The translations under genes and the position numbers were made by a program. The notes beneath the pieces are model-generated. The model did no database searches and was not told the DNA's origin. It saw only the letters and a list, made by a program, of their open reading frames with translations. From an uncultured Bacteroidales bacterium (lineage in GTDB: Bacteria; Bacteroidota; Bacteroidia; Bacteroidales; Bacteroidaceae), in contig CACZAN010000032.1 of the NCBI GenBank assembly GCA_902779165.1, positions 1 to 64,000 of the forward strand: a DNA stretch of 64,000 bases, written 5' to 3'. This document shows positions 52,706-60,923 of this stretch, piece after piece; within the stretch, counting starts at the first letter, position 1; each line of letters begins with the position of its first letter.

Positions 52706-52722
52706 TTATTTTTCCATTCTTT

Positions 52723-52754
52723 TTTCGTCCATTCGAAAAAAAGACCTATCTTTG
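52723..52754 (+). promoter_or_regulatory. Promoter of the defence operon leader
   Basis: TTTCG at 52723-52727 (near TTTG), 19 bases, TATCTTTG (52747-52754) followed by GCGG. Transcription should begin near 52760, about 335 bases before the helicase ATG. Confidence 0.6.
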
Positions 52755-52759
52755 CGGCG

Positions 52760-53095
52760 GATAAGGGCCTGAAAGTGTCGATAATGATGCTGGAAACCTC
52801 AGCGGAGGGGCCTGACCAATCTTAACGAAACAACGATAGCATCAGCTATTTGTTCAGAGAATCATGAAACGTAGGAAATTTCAATGATTTAGTGCTCGAA
52901 CAAGTCAGCGGATGCCCGTGCGATAGCGCGGGCATGACTTGTATCTTAGCACTATAGGTAATCCTACGACCTCATGATTCAAGAGAAGAGCCATTGTCTG
53001 CGCTTCTTTTGTGTCCTGAGGTCTCTTGGTATTACCTGTAAGCAAGCCTGAAGATATAGTCTGCATGCTCCAATGATTTATCGTGCGGTAACTAT
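52760..53095 (+). ncRNA. Structured leader RNA with group I intron-like strings
   Basis: No open frame, but dense complementarity. A long arm: GAATCATGA/TCATGATTC (52859-52867/52972-52980), CGTAGGA/TCCTACG (52870-52876/52962-52968), AGTGCT/AGCACT (52891-52896/52948-52953), ACAAGTC/GACTTGT (52900-52906/52936-52942) and ATGCCCGTGC/GCGCGGGCAT (52912-52921/52926-52935, tetraloop GATA). Long-range: ACCTCAG/CTGAGGT (52796-52802/53016-53022) and CGATAA/TTATCG (52779-52784/53078-53083). AGGTAAT/ATTACCT (52955-52961/53031-53037) competes with the arm. GTTCAGAGA (52852-52860) and AAGATATAGTC (53051-53061) equal the R and S consensus strings of group I introns, and a GCATG/CGTGC hairpin follows S. A canonical P7 (GACTA with TAGTC) is missing, so a true intron is unproven. 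It could be a ribozyme-derived or regulatory leader. Confidence 0.55.
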
Positions 53096-56000
53096 ATGGA
53101 ACTACCGAAACAGTTCGACAATATCACTCAGAGGGTTATCGACGACCTCAAAGAGATGTTGCGCCACGGCTCTAAGGTGTCGATGGCTGCTGCATCTTTC
53201 TCCATCTATGCCTTCGAGGCCTTGCAGAAAGAACTGGAGCAGGTTGACGAACTGCGTTTCATATTCACCTCCCCAACCTTCAACAAGGAACGGGCGAAGA
53301 AACAGAAGCGGGAGTTCTATATTCCTAAGCTGAATCGCGAGCGCACACTGTATGGCTCGGACTTTGAAATCAAGTTGCGCAACAACCTCACGCAACGTGC
53401 CATTGCCAAAGAGTGTGCAGACTGGATTCGTCAGAAGGTTCGTTTCAAGACGAATGTCTCTCAGATGCAGATGCCGGGCTTCCTGAATGTGAAGAACGAA
53501 GACGGGCTCTTCACCTATATGCCCTTCAACGAGTTCACCACAACGGAGTTAGGCTGTGAGCGCGGCAACAACATCTTCCAGCTCATCCAACGTCTGCCCT
53601 CCCCTATCAGCGATGCCTACCTGAAGAACTTCAACGATTTCTGGCTGGACAAAGAGAACTTTGCCGATGTGACGGAAGCCATCATCGAGAATATCGAGAA
53701 TGTCTATCGCGAGAATGCGCCGGACTTCATCTATTTCGTCACGCTCTACAACATCTTCAATGAGTTCCTGGAGGACATCAGCGAAGATGTGCTGCCCAAC
53801 GAAGCCACGGGTTTCAAATCCTCGCAGATATGGAACAAGCTCTACAACTTCCAGAAAGACGCAGCACTGGCCATCATCAACAAGCTGGAAACCTACAACG
53901 GCTGTATCCTTGCGGACAGCGTAGGTCTCGGCAAGACCTTCACCGCCCTTTCGGTCATCAAGTACTACGAGAACCGCAATAAGTCCGTTCTTGTGCTTTG
54001 CCCTAAGAAGTTGTACGACAACTGGAACACCTACAAGAGCAACTACAAGAACAACCCACTGGAGAAAGACCGCCTGCGCTACGATGTGCTCTTCCACACC
54101 GACCTCAGCCGTGAACAGGGAAAGAGCAACGGCCTCGACCTGGCGCTGCTGAACTGGGGCAACTATGATCTCATCGTCATCGACGAGAGTCATAACTTCC
54201 GCAACGGCGGGAAGATAACGACAGACGAGGAGGACGAGAACCCACGCGAGAACCGCTACCTGCGACTGATGAACAAGGTCATCCGCGCCGGCGTGAGGAC
54301 CAAAGTCCTGATGCTCTCAGCTACCCCGGTCAACAATCGCTTCAACGACCTGAAGAATCAGTTGCAGCTGGCCTACGAAGGCCGGCAGGAACTCATCAAT
54401 GACAAGTTGGATGTCGATCGCCCCATCGAGGACATCTTCCGCTCGGCTCAGGCACAGTACAATGCCTGGGCACATATCGACGACCCGAAAGAGCGCACGG
54501 CGGAGCGGTTGCTGGATATGCTCTCGTTCGACTTCTTCCAAGTGCTCGATGCGGTCACCATCGCACGAAGCCGGAAGCATATCGAGAAATACTACGATAC
54601 GGCAGACATCGGGAAGTTCCCGACGCGTCTGCGTCCCATATCCAAGCGTCCCAAACTGACCGACCTCGACGAGGCTATCACCTACAAAGAGATTTCCGGG
54701 CAGTTGGACGATCTGAACTTAGGTGTGTATGCACCTTCGGACTACATCCTTCCGTCCATGCGCTATAAGTATGAGATTGAGAAGGATGGCGAAGGCACGC
54801 ACCTCGGTATGTCTGGACGTGAGAAAGGTCTGAAGAAACTCATGGCCATCAACCTGCTGAAGCGTCTGGAGTCTTCCGTCAACAGCTTCCGGCTAACACT
54901 CTCGCGCATCAAAGAGCAGATAGACGACACGCTGAAAGCCATTGACCTCTTCCTCGAAACAAGACAGGATGCCAAACTGTCCCTACTGACCTTAGAAAGT
55001 ATGCTGGACGGCGATGACAGCGAGAATGACTTCCTTGTGGGTGGAAAGAAAACGCGCGTGGCGCTGGCCGACATGGATTGCCGCTCATGGAAGCGTGACC
55101 TGAAAGCCGACCAGGAAATCATCGCCCTGCTGCTGACCATGCTTGAAGACATCACCCCTGAGCACGACAGCAAGCTGCAGATGCTCGTGGAGAACCTGCG
55201 CGATAAGTTTGCCCATCCCATTAACGGAGATAACAAGAAGGTCCTCATCTTCACAGCTTTCTCTGATACGGCCGAATACCTTTACAAGTACCTCGCTCCA
55301 ATCATCATGGAGAAAGCCGGGCTGCACACTGGACTTGTCACAGGCAACGGGGTCGCTTCCACCATCAAAAGTGTACCTGCAGAGTTCAATACCATTCTTA
55401 CGCTTTTCTCACCCATATCAAAGGAGGCAGACAAGTTGCTGCCAAAAGAGAAGCAGGAAGTAGATGTGCTTATTGCCACCGACTGCATTTCCGAAGGTCA
55501 GAACCTTCAGGATTGTGACTACCTGATTAACTATGATATCCACTGGAACCCCGTGCGCATCATTCAGCGATTCGGTCGAGTAGATCGTATCGGCTCGCGC
55601 AACGAGGTGATTCAGTTGGTGAACTACTGGCCAGACATTGAACTGGATGACTACCTGCGCCTGAAAGGACGTGTGGAAGCACGCATGACGGGTGTGAACA
55701 TCACTGGCGCTGGAAACAGTAATGTCCTGCTGTCCGACGAGGAGCAGGCGGATCTTGATTATCGCAAGACTCAGCTGCAGCGACTTCAGGAGGAAGTGGT
55801 CGATTTGGAGGACATGGATACGGGTATCAATATCATGGACTTGGGGCTGAACGAGTTCCGTCTGGACTTGCTGGCCTACATGCAGGATAATCCCGATGTG
55901 GAACATGCACCCTTCGGCCTTCACGCCATCGTTCCCGCCACGGCCGACATCCCTCCCGGAGTCATCTTCATCCTGAAGAACAGGAATCTGTCTCTCCCCC

Positions 56001-56386
56001 TTCACGGGGGAGCCGGAGGGGGTCTCCTCCTGCATCCGTTCTATATGGTGTATTTGTCGGATGATGGGGAGCCTATCATCAATCATCTATCACCTAAGCG
56101 GCTTTTAGACATCATGCGCCTTTCATGCAAGGGAAAGACGGAGCCGATACTGGAGCTATGCCATGCCTTCAACAAAGAAACGAAGGATGGACGCAAGATG
56201 CAGCACTATAGCGAGCTGCTGCAGAAGGCTGTGGGTACCATCGTGGATCAGAAGGAGGAAAGCGACCTCGAAAGCCTGTTCTCATTCGGAGAAACTACGG
56301 CTCTCGTGGATGACATAAAGGGATTGGATGACTTTGAGCTGATTTGCTTCTTGGTGATTAAAGAGGAAGGGGGTGCTCATGGATAA
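53096..56386 (+). CDS. SNF2-like helicase, defence operon gene 1
   Basis: A 1096-residue superfamily 2 ATPase. Motif I is ADSVGLGKT (273-281), motif II DESH (363-366) in LIVIDESHNFRN, motif III LMLSATPVNNR, and motif VI IIQRFGRVDRIGS (about 820). This is the Swi2/Snf2 or RapA-like pattern. The N-terminal 230 residues (VSMAAASFSIYAFEALQKEL) recall the PLD-like domain found on related helicases, without a clear HKD motif. The C-terminal 250 residues are helical. A GC-rich palindrome is inserted in frame near residue 965. Such helicases pair with DUF4391 proteins and type III-like enzymes; it likely translocates on or remodels DNA. It follows the structured leader and overlaps the next gene by 8 bases. 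Confidence 0.9.
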   Translation: MELPKQFDNITQRVIDDLKEMLRHGSKVSMAAASFSIYAFEALQKELEQVDELRFIFTSPTFNKERAKKQKREFYIPKLNRERTLYGSDFEIKLRNNLTQRAIAKECADWIRQKVRFKTNVSQMQMPGFLNVKNEDGLFTYMPFNEFTTTELGCERGNNIFQLIQRLPSPISDAYLKNFNDFWLDKENFADVTEAIIENIENVYRENAPDFIYFVTLYNIFNEFLEDISEDVLPNEATGFKSSQIWNKLYNFQKDAALAIINKLETYNGCILADSVGLGKTFTALSVIKYYENRNKSVLVLCPKKLYDNWNTYKSNYKNNPLEKDRLRYDVLFHTDLSREQGKSNGLDLALLNWGNYDLIVIDESHNFRNGGKITTDEEDENPRENRYLRLMNKVIRAGVRTKVLMLSATPVNNRFNDLKNQLQLAYEGRQELINDKLDVDRPIEDIFRSAQAQYNAWAHIDDPKERTAERLLDMLSFDFFQVLDAVTIARSRKHIEKYYDTADIGKFPTRLRPISKRPKLTDLDEAITYKEISGQLDDLNLGVYAPSDYILPSMRYKYEIEKDGEGTHLGMSGREKGLKKLMAINLLKRLESSVNSFRLTLSRIKEQIDDTLKAIDLFLETRQDAKLSLLTLESMLDGDDSENDFLVGGKKTRVALADMDCRSWKRDLKADQEIIALLLTMLEDITPEHDSKLQMLVENLRDKFAHPINGDNKKVLIFTAFSDTAEYLYKYLAPIIMEKAGLHTGLVTGNGVASTIKSVPAEFNTILTLFSPISKEADKLLPKEKQEVDVLIATDCISEGQNLQDCDYLINYDIHWNPVRIIQRFGRVDRIGSRNEVIQLVNYWPDIELDDYLRLKGRVEARMTGVNITGAGNSNVLLSDEEQADLDYRKTQLQRLQEEVVDLEDMDTGINIMDLGLNEFRLDLLAYMQDNPDVEHAPFGLHAIVPATADIPPGVIFILKNRNLSLPLHGGAGGGLLLHPFYMVYLSDDGEPIINHLSPKRLLDIMRLSCKGKTEPILELCHAFNKETKDGRKMQHYSELLQKAVGTIVDQKEESDLESLFSFGETTALVDDIKGLDDFELICFLVIKEEGGAHG
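55991..56030. repeat. GC palindrome inserted in the helicase gene
   Basis: CTCCCCC (55994-56000), TTCAC, GGGGGAG (56006-56012), then a second GGAG...CTCC unit. It encodes NLSLPLHGGAGGGLLL within an otherwise ordinary stretch (VIFILKNR ... HPFYMVYLSDDGE) and keeps the frame. Its composition and palindromy differ sharply from the surrounding gene. Confidence 0.7.
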
Positions 56387-57056
56387 CCTACTTCACTATC
56401 CACAAAGCACCATCGTCAACCGTGTCGTGCCGAAGACAATGTTCTACAAATTCATGGAGGTGAACCCTCGCATGAAGTCGCGCTTCGTCAATGATGTGGT
56501 CAACATCACTTGGCTCTACAAGTTATCGGCTGGCACGCTCAATGTCACGGACACGGAGGAGATGAAGGAAATCGAGGTGTTTGTGGTAAACCTTAAACGA
56601 CCCGATTGTCCGACAGACCTGTTCACCTTTATAGATACGAACATGCCGCACCACATCGTCTTTGTCCTGGTACATGATAATAGCGCCATGCTGCTTATCA
56701 ACTACAAGGACTGGACGGACGACACGCACACAAAGTTCCGCATACGTCAGGCATTTGCTTCACCCTGGATGTCAATGGCCGACCTTGAACTATCCGTGCA
56801 AGGACAGTCATTGCCACGCATCTATGACAACTTCGTGGCGCAGGTGTCAGGTATTGGTGAGCACAAGGCTGGTGCCATGGTAGAAATCGTGGCACTGAAG
56901 AAGCAAATCGCTACTGCTGAAGCAGAACTGGAGAGTCTTCAAAGGAAGATGCGCAAGGAACCACAACTTGACCGCCAGCTTGCTATGAACAAGCAGGTGA
57001 AGGCGAAGCGCAAGGAATTGGATAATCTCAAAAAGAAACTGGAGGAGTTGAAATAA
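56379..57056 (+). CDS. DUF4391 domain protein, defence operon gene 2
   Basis: About 225 residues, cytosolic. The start (LLHYPQSTIVNRVVPKTMFY) and middle (PHHIVFVLVHDNSAMLLINY) match my memory of DUF4391, a domain seen next to type III-like methylases and helicases. The C-terminal 60 residues form a coiled coil (EIVALKKQIATAEAELESLQ). Function is unknown; it may bridge the helicase and the modification-restriction enzymes. I use the ATG at 56379; a GTG at 56373 is the alternative. Its stop overlaps the next ATG by one base (TAATG). Confidence 0.8.
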   Translation: MDNLLHYPQSTIVNRVVPKTMFYKFMEVNPRMKSRFVNDVVNITWLYKLSAGTLNVTDTEEMKEIEVFVVNLKRPDCPTDLFTFIDTNMPHHIVFVLVHDNSAMLLINYKDWTDDTHTKFRIRQAFASPWMSMADLELSVQGQSLPRIYDNFVAQVSGIGEHKAGAMVEIVALKKQIATAEAELESLQRKMRKEPQLDRQLAMNKQVKAKRKELDNLKKKLEELK

Positions 57057-57370
57057 TGGAAAGAATGTATCTCACAGACAGAGCAAAAGTCATCCTTTTG
57101 GCTCTGAGTAAAGAAGAAGAGCCTGAAATCAATGAATCTGACGAGAAAGATTTGATTCTTCTCAAAGAAGAGGATCTGATTGAACTCGAAGGTACAAAAG
57201 ACGGCATGCTATATCCTGAAATTACAGATAAGGGGGTAGCATATGTTCATATTAATCCGAAACTTACAAACCCATCTATTTGGCAAGATTATAAATGGAT
57301 AATTACATCCTTAATTGCCATCATAGGTATTCTGGTAACAATACTCATCGCAATTATAACAAAACAATAA
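57056..57370 (+). CDS. Small single-TM protein, defence operon gene 3
   Basis: A 104-residue protein: an acidic, helical N-terminal domain (LTDRAKVILLALSKEEEPEI, GVAYVHINPK) that looks like a small winged helix, and one C-terminal membrane helix (WIITSLIAIIGILVTILIAI). The orientation would leave the N-terminal domain in the cytosol. It is not a usual part of type III systems and I recognise no family. It is translationally linked to DUF4391. Confidence 0.75.
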   Translation: MERMYLTDRAKVILLALSKEEEPEINESDEKDLILLKEEDLIELEGTKDGMLYPEITDKGVAYVHINPKLTNPSIWQDYKWIITSLIAIIGILVTILIAIITKQ

Positions 57371-57372
57371 AT

Positions 57373-59478
57373 ATGGAACAGCCAAAACACATTGATATGC
57401 AAACACCTAACGGCGCACAGATTAATCTTGATGCACTCTACCAGATTGCTCCATCCTGCTTCACAGAAGCGATGGGTGAAGATGGTGAGGTGCATCGCGT
57501 GGTCGATTTCAATAAACTACGTCTGCTTTTAGGCGACCAGACAGTGGAGGATGCCCCGGAAGTCTATGACTTTACTTGGGTGGGCAAGCGTGCTGCCCTG
57601 CAAGAGGCAGCTGCTCCTATCAACAAGACGCTGCGCCCTTGCCCCGAGGAAAGTGTGGATTGGGAGCATACACAGAATCTATATATCGAAGGTGATAACC
57701 TCGAAGTGCTGAAACTGCTCCAGAACTCTTATATGGGGAAGGTCAAGATGATATACATTGACCCACCATATAATACAGGAAATGATTTTTTGTATAATGA
57801 CAATACTACATGTAGTATAGAAGAATATGAAATATCGGAAGGCAATTTTGATGAATCAGGCAACCGATTTCGCAAAAATCTAAATACAGATGGACGATTC
57901 CATTCAAAATGGTGTAGTAATATTTATGCTCGCTTAATGATTGCTAGAACACTTCTTACCGAAGATGGAGCAATATTCATTTCAATAGATGATTCAGAGC
58001 TCCAGAACCTAATTAAAATATGTAATGAAGTTTTTGGAGAGAGTAATTATCTTAATACTATTAGTGTTAAAGCCAAATCAAGTTCTGGAGCAAGTGGCGG
58101 TGGTGAAGATCGAAAATTGAAGAAAAATATTGAATATATTTTGGTTTATGTAAAATCGCAAAGCTTTAGTGCCTTTAATAATGCTTACAATATTACTCCT
58201 CTTGAAAAATACATCCAAGAAAGAAAGGATGCGGGAAAGAATTTTGCATACACCAGTGTATTGGTAAATTCGGGAACAGAAGAATACCTCACCACGGTAA
58301 AAGATGGTCAAGGAGAGGATATTAAGTTGTACAAAGTTACTGGTTATGAAACTAAATCGGTTTCTGAGCTTTCAAGGCAAATGGGAATTTCCCAAATGGA
58401 AGTTTACAATAGATTTATAGACAAAATATTCACACTTGAAAACGCACAAACCTCCATTCGTGATAGAGTGCTAAATGGAGCAGGTAGTGAAGACGATTAT
58501 ATTATTGCTAAATACAAGCCTATTTCAGGAAGAAATAAAGGTATTCTTACTTCCGTTGGTTTCATGGGTAGGACAAAAAGGCTTGTTAGTTTTCTAAACG
58601 TCTTATGCGAGGTTAAAGATGGCAAAGTTTATAAAAAAGATAAAGTAGGAACTCTTTGGGATGATCTATCGTGGAGTAGTCTTCACACAGAGGCTTGTGT
58701 TCCATACCCAAATGCACAAAAGCCTCTTGGACTTTTACAAAGATTAATTGAAATGCAGACAGAGGACGATTCTATTATTTTGGACTTCTATGCAGGATCT
58801 TGTACAACAGCACATGCGTCAATTATAAAAAACAATCTTGATAAAGGTAATCGTCGATTTATTGTAGTTCAAATTGACGAACAGATTAACCCTTCTAATT
58901 ATTCGAATCCCAAAACCAAAGAACAGGCTGAGAAGGCGATAGAGTTTTTGGATTCCATCAATAAGCCACATAGTATTTGTGAATTAGGCAAAGAGCGCAT
59001 CCGCCGTGCTGGAAAGAAAATCAAAGAGGAACATCCTGAAGCAGAAGGCCTTGATACGGGTTTCCGTGTCTTCAAGTGCGAGAGCAGCAACTATAAGGAT
59101 GTGGCCTTTGCGCCGAAGGACTACGACCAAGGAATGTTGGAAGGCTTGCTGGACAATATCAAGGAAGACCGCACAGACTTGGACCTGCTCTTTGACTGTA
59201 TGCTCCGATGGGGTGTAGAGTTGTCGCTGCCGTTGTCCTCGCAGAAAGTAGATGGCTGTACCATGCACAACGTGAATGATGGCGACCTTGTGGCTTGCTT
59301 CGATGGCCATGTCACGGAGGCGGTGATAGACGCTATCGCTGCCCTCTCGCCTGTCCGCGTCGTCTTCCGCGACAGCAGTTTCAACGAAGCAGCCCAGAAG
59401 ATGAACCTCTTCGAGCTGTTCAAGCAGAAATGCGACTGGACGGATGAAGAGGTGAAGAATAATGTACGCGTAATATAA
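57373..59478 (+). CDS. Type III-like site-specific DNA methyltransferase (Mod)
   Basis: About 701 residues of the beta-class N6-adenine type: catalytic motif IV YIDPPYNTGNDF (DPPY at 130-133) precedes the SAM motif I DFYAGSCTTAHA (about 470). The usual motif I is FxGSGTT; here the second glycine is a cysteine. The region between the motifs holds the target-recognition domain. Bases from about 57750 to 58990 are clearly AT-rich while both ends match the GC of the operon, which suggests a swapped recognition part. It modifies host DNA at one strand of a short asymmetric site and partners the Res protein. I choose ATG 57373; a longer frame begins inside the preceding gene. Confidence 0.92.
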   Translation: MEQPKHIDMQTPNGAQINLDALYQIAPSCFTEAMGEDGEVHRVVDFNKLRLLLGDQTVEDAPEVYDFTWVGKRAALQEAAAPINKTLRPCPEESVDWEHTQNLYIEGDNLEVLKLLQNSYMGKVKMIYIDPPYNTGNDFLYNDNTTCSIEEYEISEGNFDESGNRFRKNLNTDGRFHSKWCSNIYARLMIARTLLTEDGAIFISIDDSELQNLIKICNEVFGESNYLNTISVKAKSSSGASGGGEDRKLKKNIEYILVYVKSQSFSAFNNAYNITPLEKYIQERKDAGKNFAYTSVLVNSGTEEYLTTVKDGQGEDIKLYKVTGYETKSVSELSRQMGISQMEVYNRFIDKIFTLENAQTSIRDRVLNGAGSEDDYIIAKYKPISGRNKGILTSVGFMGRTKRLVSFLNVLCEVKDGKVYKKDKVGTLWDDLSWSSLHTEACVPYPNAQKPLGLLQRLIEMQTEDDSIILDFYAGSCTTAHASIIKNNLDKGNRRFIVVQIDEQINPSNYSNPKTKEQAEKAIEFLDSINKPHSICELGKERIRRAGKKIKEEHPEAEGLDTGFRVFKCESSNYKDVAFAPKDYDQGMLEGLLDNIKEDRTDLDLLFDCMLRWGVELSLPLSSQKVDGCTMHNVNDGDLVACFDGHVTEAVIDAIAALSPVRVVFRDSSFNEAAQKMNLFELFKQKCDWTDEEVKNNVRVI

Positions 59479-59602
59479 GTATTCCGAACGAAAAGTGTAT
59501 TAAATGACGATTATTCGTCAAGAAAAGTGTTGAATTATTTGGTTATTCGTCAAGAAAAGTGTAGTTTTGCGGCAGTTATTCGTCAATAAAAATGTATTTT
59601 GA
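59479..59602 (+). repeat. Tandem 32-bp repeats before the DUF4143 gene
   Basis: Four units start at about 59480, 59511, 59543 and 59576 (period 32-33). Core: TTATTCGTCAAGAAAAGTGT followed by a T-rich, TTTG-ending part. The third unit contains the -7 element of a good promoter. The tract may hold operator sites. Confidence 0.85.
59538..59569 (+). promoter_or_regulatory. Internal promoter for the second DUF4143 ATPase
   Basis: TTTG (59538-59541), 20 bases, TAGTTTTG (59562-59569), consensus spacing; about 33 bases before the ATG at 59603. It allows the ATPase and perhaps Res to be expressed apart from Mod. Confidence 0.75.
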
Positions 59603-60916
59603 ATGAAAAGAGCGCTTTATAACTCACTGATTGAATGGAAAAAAAGTCCATTCCGTAAGCCTCTTGTACTGGAAGGTGCCAGACAAGTGGGCAAGACTTG
59701 GCTTGTAAAAGAGTTCGGGAAGAACGAGTATGAGAACTTGGTATATGTGAATTGTGCTGACGATCCCTTTGCCAAGGCCTTGTTCGCAGGCGACCTCGTT
59801 CCTGCACGAATAGTGCGTGATATTGTAGCCAACAAAGGTGAGCAGCTGATACCAGGAAAGACTTTGCTCTTTCTCGACGAGATACAGGAGGCTCCCTATG
59901 GAATAACATCGTTGAAGTTTTTCTGTGAGAACGCTCCGGAATACCATGTCGTTGCAGCAGGTTCACTATTAGGTGTCGTTCACCATCCGGGCGAGTCCTA
60001 TCCGGTGGGCAAAGTGGATATCCTGCGACTATTCCCGATGACGTTCGAAGAATTCCTTTGGGCTAAAGGCTGTAATCTGCTTGCCGAAATCCTGAACAAT
60101 TGTGAATGGGATTCGTTGAGAGTACACGACTACATGCTTCAGGATTTGCTTCGTCAATATTATTATGTGGGTGGTATGCCGGAGGTCGTTTTGAACTGGG
60201 TTACTACTGAGAATGTTCTGGAGGTGAGAGGGATACAGAACCGCATCATAGCATCGTATGCCAACGACATCTCGAAACATGCAGGAGGCGAATCTGAGCG
60301 CATCAGAATGGTGTGGCAGAGCATCCCGTCGCAGCTGGCAAAAGAAAACAAGAAGTTCATCTATGGTGCCATCAAGAAAGGTGCTCGTGCAAAAGATTTT
60401 GAAGTGGCTATCCAATGGCTGGTTGATGCAGGATTGGTTTATAAGACCTACCGGTGCAAGACGCCCGAGATACCTTTGAAGTTCTACGTGGACTTCGATG
60501 CCTTCAAGCTCTATGCGCTCGACATCGGTCTTTTAGGCGCTATGGTCAATGCTCCCGCGAGCCTGATGCTGACCAGCAATGACGTGTTCAAGGAGTTCAA
60601 AGGAGCATTCTCCGAGAATTATGTCTTGCAACAACTTGTTTTTGATGACCGCATATCCATTTGCTATTTCACGAAAGAGAATTCCCAAGTGGAAGTAGAC
60701 TTTCTTGTCCAGACCCCAGAAAGGCTCATTCCCGTTGAGGTGAAGGCGGAAGAAAATGTCAAAAGCAAGTCGCTGCGGCAATTTATCACCATTGACCACG
60801 CAGCAAAGAATTTGAAAGGACTCCGCTGCTCCATGCTCCCATATCAAGATCAAGGATGGATGGAGAACATTCCACTATATGGTATCTTCGGGTATATAAA
60901 AAAGCTATTACAATAA
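59603..60916 (+). CDS. AAA family ATPase with DUF4143 domain (inserted in the RM operon)
   Basis: A 437-residue protein of the same family as 10634-11959 but clearly divergent. Walker A GARQVGKT (25-32), Walker B LLFLDEIQEAP, VVAAGSLLGVV, and DUF4143 motifs YYVGGMPEVVLN, FKLYALDIGLLGAMV, FKGAFSENYVLQQL and EVDFLVQTPERLIPVEVKAE. It has its own promoter in tandem repeats and ends 7 bases before Res. It is not a standard part of type III systems and looks like an inserted cargo gene, possibly an extra effector. Confidence 0.92.
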   Translation: MKRALYNSLIEWKKSPFRKPLVLEGARQVGKTWLVKEFGKNEYENLVYVNCADDPFAKALFAGDLVPARIVRDIVANKGEQLIPGKTLLFLDEIQEAPYGITSLKFFCENAPEYHVVAAGSLLGVVHHPGESYPVGKVDILRLFPMTFEEFLWAKGCNLLAEILNNCEWDSLRVHDYMLQDLLRQYYYVGGMPEVVLNWVTTENVLEVRGIQNRIIASYANDISKHAGGESERIRMVWQSIPSQLAKENKKFIYGAIKKGARAKDFEVAIQWLVDAGLVYKTYRCKTPEIPLKFYVDFDAFKLYALDIGLLGAMVNAPASLMLTSNDVFKEFKGAFSENYVLQQLVFDDRISICYFTKENSQVEVDFLVQTPERLIPVEVKAEENVKSKSLRQFITIDHAAKNLKGLRCSMLPYQDQGWMENIPLYGIFGYIKKLLQ

Positions 60917-60923
60917 GATATAT

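Noticed and set aside
52760..53095. RNase P, tmRNA, SRP or 6S RNA as identity of the leader RNA
   Set aside because: None of the invariant strings (for example GAGGAAAGTC and ACAGAAA of RNase P, the tRNA-like ends of tmRNA, the SRP loop) is present, and the fold is larger and more branched than 6S.
59479..59602. Regular 32-bp repeats that could suggest a CRISPR array
   Set aside because: The whole 32-bp unit repeats without unique spacers, units diverge, and no cas gene is near; a promoter lies inside one unit.
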